A stretch of 7,396 nt of DNA from Desulfobacula sp. (GTDB lineage Bacteria; Desulfobacterota; Desulfobacteria; Desulfobacterales; Desulfobacteraceae), in assembly GCA_027858355.1 (NCBI GenBank), contig JAQICW010000705.1, positions 1 through 7,396 on the forward strand. Direction: 5' to 3'. The notes beneath the pieces are model-generated. The model saw nothing but the letters and a program-made list of their open reading frames with translations. It had not been told where the DNA came from and did no database searches. Below, piece after piece: positions 1 through 5,461 of the stretch. Position numbers and translations under genes: made by a program. Each line of letters begins with the position of its first letter. Within the stretch, counting starts at the first letter, position 1.

Positions 1-10
1 CAGGTAAATA

Positions 11-130
11 GTGCGCGACCGAAAACCGCCGGTTTACCCGATTATTGCGCTGGGCCAAGCTCATAGAAGAGAGTATGCCCGCAAAATTTTTCAGGTTTTT
101 GTTCAAACACAAATAGGAGAGAAAACGTGA
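11..130 (+). CDS. Short unrecognised reading frame, possibly the 3' end of an upstream gene
   Basis: A frame starting at GTG (position 11) runs 39 codons to a TGA at 128-130. That stop overlaps the GTG start of the cytochrome gene in a GTGA arrangement, which is typical of translationally coupled operon genes and is the main reason to list it. The predicted peptide ends in an alternating hydrophobic, strand-like stretch (around YARKIFQVFVQTQIG) and I recognise no family. An in-frame TAA at 5-7 stops it from reading in from the left edge, so either this is a very small gene, or the end of a longer one interrupted by a frameshift (frame 1 is open from 1 to 63), or chance. AGG at 2-4 could be a weak ribosome site. 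Low confidence. Confidence 0.25.
   Translation: MRDRKPPVYPIIALGQAHRREYARKIFQVFVQTQIGEKT
115..120 (+). promoter_or_regulatory. Ribosome binding site of the tetrahaem cytochrome gene
   Basis: AGGAGA lies six bases before a GTG codon at 127. It decides the start: the codon is GTG, not ATG, and the next residues (KKESYG, then a hydrophobic stretch) form a sensible membrane-anchor N-terminus. Confidence 0.75.
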
Positions 131-825
131 AAAAAGAATCATACGGACAACACATTATTTTTATAATCATTTTAATACTCATTTTTTTCTTGAGCTATTA
201 TGCAATCCCTTTGCCTGAGCCTGTGAGCAACCACAAAATATCAAAAAAAGCCCAAACAAAAGTTATTACGGGCCAAAAAGACAAATTAGCGTCAGTGGAA
301 AAAAAATCGATCGTGAAAAAATCTGAAAAAAGTGAACCAGATACTATCAAAGCAAAACCTGAAGAAGTATCTGTTCAGCCCGTAGCCAAAGTTGAAGAGC
401 CCAAAGTTGAAACAAAGAAAGTTGAGACCGGGACTGATAAAGGTGGAAATAAAGCTTCAATAGATATTATCGCGATGGATAACCCCGGGTATAGCAAGCA
501 TAAAAAAGGGATTGTACTATTTACACATAAAAAGCATATAGAAGATTATTCAATTGCCTGTGGTACTTGTCACCATGATGAAAAAGGGAAGCCTTTGGAG
601 TTAACTCTGGATGATAAAGTCCAGGGATGCATTGAGTGTCATAAAGAAACAGAAAAACCAAAAGGTGAAAAACTTGGGGAAAAAGAAAAAATAGCCAAGT
701 ACCATTTTGAAGCCCTCCATGCCAATTGCATTGATTGTCACAAGGAATCTAACATAGAAAAAGGAGATCCCAAGGGCAGAGGTCCGGCACCGACATCCTG
801 CTCTAAGTGTCATCCAAGGGAATAA
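127..825 (+). CDS. Membrane-tethered tetrahaem cytochrome c, class III (cytochrome c3-like)
   Basis: A 232-residue multihaem c-type cytochrome expected on the periplasmic face of the inner membrane as an electron carrier. Residues 11-27 form one hydrophobic segment after a short KK-containing N-terminus. No lipobox cysteine is present, so it is an uncleaved anchor or a signal peptide. Residues 38-108 are a low-complexity linker rich in K, E, P and V. The haem domain fills about 113-232 and has four CXXCH sites at C145-H149, C168-H172, C201-H205 and C225-H229. Extra histidines match the cytochrome c3 pattern for second axial ligands: FxHxxH (H134, H137), CHH (H150) and H193/H198 before the third site, so four bis-His haems are feasible. 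Unlike classical Desulfovibrio c3, where haems 2 and 4 use CX4CH, all four sites here are CX2CH. The redox partner is unknown. The gene converges on the activator gene and is not in the oxidoreductase operon; it may end an operon beginning left of the window. Confidence 0.93.
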   Translation: MKKESYGQHIIFIIILILIFFLSYYAIPLPEPVSNHKISKKAQTKVITGQKDKLASVEKKSIVKKSEKSEPDTIKAKPEEVSVQPVAKVEEPKVETKKVETGTDKGGNKASIDIIAMDNPGYSKHKKGIVLFTHKKHIEDYSIACGTCHHDEKGKPLELTLDDKVQGCIECHKETEKPKGEKLGEKEKIAKYHFEALHANCIDCHKESNIEKGDPKGRGPAPTSCSKCHPRE

Positions 826-1013
826 GAATCGAAAATTTTTGCCGCCAGCAGTATTGTTTGCTGCATCCGGGCATCATATTTAATTTTTTTGATATATCTT
901 TTTATTTTAAGTAGTTAAGCTAAAAAAAATATGGCCAATAATTTGGTAAAATCAAAAGGGTTGCAAAATTAAGACGATTTAGATTGCAGGTGTTGCAATT
1001 TAAACAATGTTAC
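826..1013. other. Convergent intergenic region
   Basis: Gap between the 3' ends of the cytochrome (+) and the activator gene (-). No convincing open frame is seen. An imperfect stem (CAGCA 846-850 with TGCTG 859-863, possibly extended by GCC 841-843 with GGC 870-872) precedes seven Ts at 884-890, but 11 bases separate them, so as a terminator for the cytochrome gene it is only weak. The right part is AT-rich and holds the TTGCA elements listed separately. Confidence 0.5.
958..999. promoter_or_regulatory. Cluster of TTGCA half-sites (possible activator-binding region)
   Basis: Within 42 bases there is GGTTGCA at 959-965 and an inverted pair ATTGCA-N5-TGCAAT at 983-999. GGTTGCA is exactly the half-site of the long palindrome at 2404-2429 upstream of the activator gene. 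The two clusters flank that gene. The inverted pair might instead be a weak hairpin after the activator's stop codon, but no T run follows on either strand. Binding is inference. Confidence 0.3.
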
Positions 1014-2357
1014 TCATAATGTAATCCCCAGTGTTTTAATCCTTCTGAAAAGGGTACTTTTATGAATTCCCAGATCTTTAGCTGCAGCACTGCGGTTAAA
1101 ATTATTGCGTGCCAGGGCATCTGTTATGAGTTGGATTTGTGCTGATTTAACAGGGTCATTGGTTTTTTCGTCATTGAGATTGGAGGGCCAAGATAAAGAT
1201 CTGGGTAAATGGGCCGGCTTTATGTAGCCTTCAGAGCAGAGGACAAAGGCATGTTCAATGATATTTTCAAGCTCCCGGATATTGCCTGGAAAATCATGGG
1301 ACATAAATGTCTGAAGTACTTTTTTATTTGTTCCCTGGATAAATTTCCCCTGGCGGGTATTCATTTTTTCTATGAACAGATCCACAAGAAGGGGGATATC
1401 TTCCCTTCTATGTCTCAGCGGCGGTAAGAAAAGCCTGATAACATTTATCCGGTAATAAAGATCCTGCCGGAATTGATTTTGAGAGACAAGGCTGGAAAGA
1501 TCCTTGTTGGTTGCTGCAATAATTCGTATATTTGTTTTCTCCTGGCTCAATGCGCCAAGGGGGGTGAACTTATGATCCTGAAGAACCCGAAGAATGCTGA
1601 CCTGAAAAGCCGGACTCGTATCCCCGATTTCATCAAGAAAGATGGTGCCTCCATCGGCAAGAGCAAATTGGCCGGGCTTGTCCTTTATGGCATTGGTAAA
1701 AGCCCCTTTTTTGTATCCAAATAATTCAGATTCCAGAAGTGTGTCAGGAAGTGCGCCGCAGTTTATGGCGATAAATGGTTTGTTTTTTCTGTGGCTCATA
1801 TTATGGATGGCCCGGGCAAGTAATTCCTTTCCAGTGCCTGTCTCTCCCTCTATCAGAACCGAAGAATCACTGTCAGATACCAGGGGCAGGATATTAAAGA
1901 TATTCTTCATGGCATCGCTGTTGCTGATAAGATCTTCCACTTTATATTTTGTTGAGAGTTCTTTTCTGAGCTGCTCAACAAGAGAGTGATCCCTGAAGGT
2001 TTCAAGTCCACCGATAACGTCGCCGGCTTTATCAATCAAAAGGGAAGTGGATACTGTGATGGGGATCTTTTGTTTTTCCCTGTTAATAATATATCCGGAT
2101 GAGCTGATAAAGGGGCGGCCTTCTTCCATGGTTTTTTTAAGAGCACAGTCTTTTTCACACATATTGGAACGAAAGACTTCCCAGCAATGCCTGCCAATGG
2201 CATCTTTGCGTGAGATGCCGGTTATCTCTTCTGCTGCCCGGTTAAAGGATGTGATTTCCCAATTATAATCTATTGTAAAAACACCATCTGATATGCTTTC
2301 AAGAATGACTTTGGTGGTATCCTCAGTAAGAGGGCCCAGCATTTTTTTCTTTATCAT
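1014..2357 (-). CDS. Sigma-54-dependent transcriptional activator (PAS - AAA+ - Fis-type HTH)
   Basis: A 447-residue bacterial enhancer-binding protein that would use ATP hydrolysis to open promoters held by sigma-54 RNA polymerase. A PAS domain (about 13-126) takes the place of a receiver, so no phosphoacceptor is expected. The AAA+ domain (about 142-375) has Walker A GETGTGKE at 171-178, Walker B FLDEIGD at 240-246 and the RQDLYYRINV arginine-finger region at 298-307. The sigma-54 contact loop reads GAFTNA (218-223) rather than the usual GAFTGA. A Fis-type helix-turn-helix ends the protein (about 405-447, NRSAAAKDLGIHKSTLFRRI). The PAS domain carries C58, C67 and C71, which could bind a metal or cluster or sense redox. 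The ribosome site is weak; an alternative ATG lies at codon 6. It follows the oxidoreductase genes in the same orientation with no clear terminator between, so it probably controls them, and perhaps itself through the palindrome 47 bp upstream. Confidence 0.95.
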   Translation of the reverse strand: MIKKKMLGPLTEDTTKVILESISDGVFTIDYNWEITSFNRAAEEITGISRKDAIGRHCWEVFRSNMCEKDCALKKTMEEGRPFISSSGYIINREKQKIPITVSTSLLIDKAGDVIGGLETFRDHSLVEQLRKELSTKYKVEDLISNSDAMKNIFNILPLVSDSDSSVLIEGETGTGKELLARAIHNMSHRKNKPFIAINCGALPDTLLESELFGYKKGAFTNAIKDKPGQFALADGGTIFLDEIGDTSPAFQVSILRVLQDHKFTPLGALSQEKTNIRIIAATNKDLSSLVSQNQFRQDLYYRINVIRLFLPPLRHRREDIPLLVDLFIEKMNTRQGKFIQGTNKKVLQTFMSHDFPGNIRELENIIEHAFVLCSEGYIKPAHLPRSLSWPSNLNDEKTNDPVKSAQIQLITDALARNNFNRSAAAKDLGIHKSTLFRRIKTLGITL

Positions 2358-2403
2358 TTTTTTTAAGTCCAGTTTTATTATCTTATCTGGATGTACTTTA
2401 AAT

Positions 2404-2429
2404 CAATGGTTGCATTATTGCAACCATTG
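2404..2429. promoter_or_regulatory. Perfect inverted repeat, probable operator or enhancer site of the activator
   Basis: CAATGGTTGCA (2404-2414) and TGCAACCATTG (2419-2429) are exact reverse complements around the 4-base centre TTAT. It lies 47-72 bp upstream of the activator's start codon and 84 bp after the Fe-S subunit's stop. Neither strand has a T run after it, so it is not a terminator. Dyads of this size are usual binding sites for Fis-type activators. Both strands also show the GG-N10-GC spacing of a sigma-54 -24/-12 element (TGG...TGC); on the minus strand this would start transcription about 40 bases before the activator gene. Which role applies cannot be decided from sequence. Confidence 0.6.
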
Positions 2430-2512
2430 CGGGTCTGGATATCAATTATCCTTTGGTCCAGAGAATGGTTTTCCTTTTTTTCATAAAAAGTTTGATACTA
2501 TCTGATCTGAAC

Positions 2513-2854
2513 TTACCTGGGTGACCAGAGAACCATCCTTGGTTTTTTTTCTAGTTCCAGGGCCAGATCCCTTAAATTTCCATATGTCAGGCAATTTGCC
2601 ATGCAGTGTTTGACACAGGCCGGGTCAAGACCCTTTTGGGTACGTTTAGGGCACAGCACACAAAGCTCCGTAGGGAAGGGCAAAAAGGTGAGATATGCTT
2701 TGTCCTTTGGCAAATCATGTACTATTTCCATTACTCGTATACCGGTTAAAGGGGCTTCCCAGCCATGTTCCTGGCAACAGGCAACTGTGCATGAAAAGCA
2801 TCCTGTACAATATTCATAATCAATCAAAAGGCCTTTTTTATTAGATTTCGCCAT
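2513..2854 (-). CDS. Small two-cluster [4Fe-4S] electron-transfer subunit of the pterin oxidoreductase
   Basis: A 113-residue ferredoxin-like protein expected to carry electrons to or from the neighbouring catalytic subunit in the cytoplasm. The first motif is CxxCxxCxxxC (C16, C19, C22, C26) after LLIDYEYC; the second is CxxC-x11-CxxxC (C65, C68, C80, C84). Together they give eight ligands, enough for two cubane clusters, while C27 and C88 are extra. It is far shorter than four-cluster beta subunits such as DmsB, and resembles the roughly 110-residue partners I associate with acetylene-hydratase-like enzymes, so it is probably full length; the ending KPRMVLWSP fits that group from memory. 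Start: ATG at 2854 is preferred over the TTG at 2860 because AGGGGGG ends six bases before the ATG but directly at the TTG. The gene overlaps the catalytic subunit's 3' end by 14 bp, implying translational coupling. No membrane anchor subunit follows. Confidence 0.92.
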   Translation of the reverse strand: MAKSNKKGLLIDYEYCTGCFSCTVACCQEHGWEAPLTGIRVMEIVHDLPKDKAYLTFLPFPTELCVLCPKRTQKGLDPACVKHCMANCLTYGNLRDLALELEKKPRMVLWSPR

Positions 2855-5288
2855 GTTCAACCCCCCTGGTTTCTTTTCTTATTCTGCACAAAAGATGCTT
2901 GATGGGAGTTCCCAGCCCATCCTTTCCCTGGTCATTCATGGGAATCAGCATATTAATATTGGATTCAAAGGTGTGAAACAAGGGATCATCTTTTTTTTCC
3001 GGGAACCACCATCCATGGGCAGCCATAACCATCCAGGGCGGAACAATTTTTGTCACTTTGGCCTTGAACCTGGCGTTTCCCATCCAGTTCTCGACAACAA
3101 CCCATTCGCCGTTTGAAATATTATTTTTTTTTGCTGTATCAGGATGGATCTCCACCACAGGGTCGGGATCAAGGGTTCTCAGCCATGGGATATTGCGGTG
3201 CTCTGCGTGAAAAAAGGCTGGCGACCGCCTGCCAGTACTAAGAATCAGCGGGTAATCTTTAAACAGATCTGGTCTTGAGACGGGAGTAAAGGGTGGTTCT
3301 TTAAAATAAGGAACAGGTTCAAGGTTCCATTCCTCCCTTAGTGTGGAAAAGAGTTCAAATTTTCCTGAGGGTGTGACAAAACCAGGCTTGCCATCTGATC
3401 TTAACAAGCCTTTTTCATGGCGATAATAGGGCCTTGACGCGTGGTTTTCCGGGGGCAGGGCCCAGCCTTTTTTGGCAAGTTCATCAAAGCTCATTCCAGA
3501 AGGTTTAAGTATTTCATCAAAGAGATCATGAATTGTTTCCCATTTAAAATCAGGATCAAAGCGTTGAGACAGCTCAAAGTTAATCTCCACATCAGGCCTG
3601 CAGCCATCCACTGTTACAGCCTTGTTAATGGTCTGCAGCGGCACCCACCAGGATCGTACTCCATCTTTTTCAAGAAAGGTTGCAGCCGGCAGGATAATAT
3701 CAGCATACCGCAAAGAAGGGGTCATGAACAAGTCAACCCCGACAATGAAATCAAGCTTTTCCAGGGCCTTTTGCCAGAGTTTAGGGTCAAGACCAATGCC
3801 GGATAAGGGGTTGCAGGTCTGCATCCACAATCCCTTTACAGGGTAAGGCTTTTCACTGAAAATCTGCTCAATTACCTTGTCCGTCTGGCACCTCCATATA
3901 AATTTATTGAAGGGGCCATACTCATCCTTACCGATTCGCGTTTTGTCCTGGGCTTGATCTTTTAATTTGATTACACCTTCGGCACCGGGCAGGGCATAGG
4001 CAACGGCATTAAATGCTGACCGGGTGAAGACATTTCCACCTGGGACATCAAGGTTGCCCGTCAAAGCCCATAAAGCTGCGATGGCATGGCACAATGGTGT
4101 GATTTCCGGGGTCATGTCAATGGGAACCCCCCAGTGAATGGAAGCAGGTTTGGCTTTTGCATAAAATCTGGCCGCCTTTTCAATATCCAGTGCCCGTACA
4201 AGGGTGATTTTTTCGACTTTTTCAGGCGTATAAGGGCTACAGCTTTCCTTGAATTTATCCCAGACAGTGATACAGGAAATTGTGTTTCCATTTAAGAGAG
4301 TTATTTTAAAAACCCCTGTCAGTGAAGGCGTTGCGTTGTCAATGGAGTATTCCTGGTTAAGGGTGTTCCATATAACGAAAGTCTTTTTTTGAATATCAAA
4401 AACAACAAAATTATCCTTTGATCCGCCTTTTACAACATCAGATTCCCTTAATAATTTCCCTGTGTCGTTTCTGACAAGTCTTGGTGCATCTGTAAAGGTT
4501 TCAAGGAAATTTTTGTCATAAAGTTTTTCTTTAATAATGACATGTAAAAATCCAAGGGCAAGGGCAGCATCTGTTCCAGGCCTGATCTGGAGCCAGTATT
4601 TTGAACGGGAGGCAAAAAAAGAAAGCCTTGGATCAATGGTGATGATTTTTGTCCCTTTTTTCATCAAATCAATGATCCAGTGGCCAAACAAATTGTCAGG
4701 ACAGGTGGCCGAGATATTATATCCCCAGATGATCATGCATTCCGGCACCTTGTATTCAGGGTGATCATACCGTCCCGGCAGCCATTGGGCTGCATCAAAG
4801 ACACAATAATCTCCCTGGACAGTATCAAGGGCGGCAATCCTCGGGCTGTAACAGGCATTCCCGCTCAAAGCGAACATGACATTTGGGCTGCCGAATGCGT
4901 AAGCCAGCATGCAGATCCAGGGACCTATGTCCCGGCCCGTTCCCATTGAAAAAATCATGCTTTCAGGGCCAAAATCATTCCTAATGGTTTTCATCCGTTC
5001 TTCGATGATATCAAAGGCCTCATCCCATGAAATTTCCTCAAATTGATCCTCACCCCTTTTCCCAACCCGTTTGAGGGGGGACTTTAACCGGTCATGGTGA
5101 TCTATATACTGGGTCATGGCAAGGGCTCTTGCGCAAAGACGACCCTGGTTCCAGGGGTGATCCGGGTCACCTTCGATTTTTACGAGTTTGTTGCCTTTAA
5201 TATGGGCAAGAACGCCGCAGCCGCCGTGGCATCCCGGGCCTGCCGACCAGGTGGTTGTTTTAACGATACTTGTTTTACTTTTTCCCAT
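2841..5288 (-). CDS. Molybdenum/tungsten-bispterin oxidoreductase, DMSO-reductase superfamily, acetylene-hydratase-like
   Basis: An 815-residue catalytic subunit. Domains in order: N-terminal Fe-S domain (about 9-62), pterin-binding core (about 65-600) and C-terminal dinucleotide-binding domain (about 690-805). Family marks include EGDPDHPWNQGRLC (39-52), GTGRD (116-120), LPAATFLEKDGV in the core, LSTGRRSP, and HGWWFPE with SNIN near the C-terminus. C146 in NACYSPR sits where the superfamily places its metal ligand (Cys or selenocysteine). The Fe-S site is odd: C20-x3-C24 and C52 are present, but the expected first cysteine is G17. There is no twin-arginine signal, so it should be cytoplasmic. 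The closest branch I recognise is the acetylene-hydratase-like group, yet the residue after the second cluster cysteine, a catalytic Asp in Pelobacter acetylene hydratase, is His21 here, so hydratase activity should not be assumed. Substrate unknown. AGGGA lies seven bases before the ATG. The next gene, the Fe-S subunit, overlaps it. Confidence 0.93.
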   Translation of the reverse strand: MGKSKTSIVKTTTWSAGPGCHGGCGVLAHIKGNKLVKIEGDPDHPWNQGRLCARALAMTQYIDHHDRLKSPLKRVGKRGEDQFEEISWDEAFDIIEERMKTIRNDFGPESMIFSMGTGRDIGPWICMLAYAFGSPNVMFALSGNACYSPRIAALDTVQGDYCVFDAAQWLPGRYDHPEYKVPECMIIWGYNISATCPDNLFGHWIIDLMKKGTKIITIDPRLSFFASRSKYWLQIRPGTDAALALGFLHVIIKEKLYDKNFLETFTDAPRLVRNDTGKLLRESDVVKGGSKDNFVVFDIQKKTFVIWNTLNQEYSIDNATPSLTGVFKITLLNGNTISCITVWDKFKESCSPYTPEKVEKITLVRALDIEKAARFYAKAKPASIHWGVPIDMTPEITPLCHAIAALWALTGNLDVPGGNVFTRSAFNAVAYALPGAEGVIKLKDQAQDKTRIGKDEYGPFNKFIWRCQTDKVIEQIFSEKPYPVKGLWMQTCNPLSGIGLDPKLWQKALEKLDFIVGVDLFMTPSLRYADIILPAATFLEKDGVRSWWVPLQTINKAVTVDGCRPDVEINFELSQRFDPDFKWETIHDLFDEILKPSGMSFDELAKKGWALPPENHASRPYYRHEKGLLRSDGKPGFVTPSGKFELFSTLREEWNLEPVPYFKEPPFTPVSRPDLFKDYPLILSTGRRSPAFFHAEHRNIPWLRTLDPDPVVEIHPDTAKKNNISNGEWVVVENWMGNARFKAKVTKIVPPWMVMAAHGWWFPEKKDDPLFHTFESNINMLIPMNDQGKDGLGTPIKHLLCRIRKETRGVEHGEI
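2861..2867 (-). promoter_or_regulatory. Ribosome binding site of the Fe-S subunit
   Basis: AGGGGGG on the minus strand lies inside the last codons of the catalytic subunit gene. Its six-base spacing to the ATG at 2854 selects that start rather than the upstream TTG at 2860. Confidence 0.65.
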
Positions 5289-5295
5289 TGATCTG

Positions 5296-5300
5296 TCCCT
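5296..5300 (-). promoter_or_regulatory. Ribosome binding site of the pterin oxidoreductase
   Basis: AGGGA on the minus strand, seven bases before the ATG at 5288. It supports this start; translation from here leaves only a 19-residue leader before the first cluster cysteine, without room for an export signal. Confidence 0.65.
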
Positions 5301-5344
5301 GATTTTTTTTATAAATCATGATAATTGAGCACCAGTCTGATTAG

Positions 5345-5356
5345 AAATGATCATTT
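5345..5356. promoter_or_regulatory. Perfect 12-bp palindrome upstream of the oxidoreductase operon
   Basis: AAATGATCATTT is self-complementary and lies 57-68 bp before the oxidoreductase start codon, inside the only promoter-bearing gap for that operon (5289-5408). A shorter palindrome, ATCATGAT, follows at 5316-5323. Either could be an operator, but short AT-rich palindromes arise by chance. No good sigma-54 element was found: TGGTGC near 5329-5334 has the GG but lacks GC at the -12 position. No TTGCA dyad is present here. Confidence 0.25.
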
Positions 5357-5408
5357 GCTGTTCTTTTTTATTTGGGTTGTATATGGATTTTTTTTAATCA
5401 TGGAGAAA

Positions 5409-5449
5409 GCCCCGGCCAATTGTCCTGGGCAGGCAAAATTGGCCGGGGC
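5409..5449 (-). terminator. Strong hairpin terminator after the malic enzyme gene
   Basis: GCCCCGGCCAATT (5409-5421) and AATTGGCCGGGGC (5437-5449) form a perfect 13-bp GC-rich stem with a 15-base loop, which may hold a small inner CCT/AGG stem. It begins 12 bases after the malic enzyme stop codon. On the minus strand it is followed by TTTCTCC, a modest U run; on the plus strand by ATTTAATTTTT, so it may work in both directions. It separates the malic enzyme from the oxidoreductase operon, making them distinct transcription units. Confidence 0.7.
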
Positions 5450-5461
5450 ATTTAATTTTTG

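Noticed and set aside
2434..2462. Inverted pairs TCTGGA/TCCAGA and GGATA/TATCC as a terminator of the oxidoreductase operon.
   Set aside because: Stems are only 5-6 bp, overlap each other, and no T run follows on the minus strand. No convincing terminator was found between the Fe-S subunit and the activator gene.
2513..2860. TTG at 2860 as the start of the Fe-S subunit.
   Set aside because: The only good ribosome site, AGGGGGG, abuts this codon, while its spacing to the ATG at 2854 is ideal.
2047..4949. Many plus-strand frames of 60-120 codons opposite the activator and oxidoreductase genes.
   Set aside because: They are antisense shadows of genes with clear protein motifs, and show no domains or ribosome sites of their own.
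2841..5288. Naming the catalytic subunit acetylene hydratase or formate dehydrogenase.
   Set aside because: The catalytic Asp position of acetylene hydratase is His here, the cluster motif differs, and the formate dehydrogenase active-site pattern (Cys or Sec followed by HGPS) is absent. Only the superfamily and a likely branch are supported.
5320..5334. TGGTGC-N5-TATCA on the minus strand as a sigma-54 promoter of the oxidoreductase operon.
   Set aside because: The GG of the -24 element is present but the -12 element has TC in place of the near-invariant GC.
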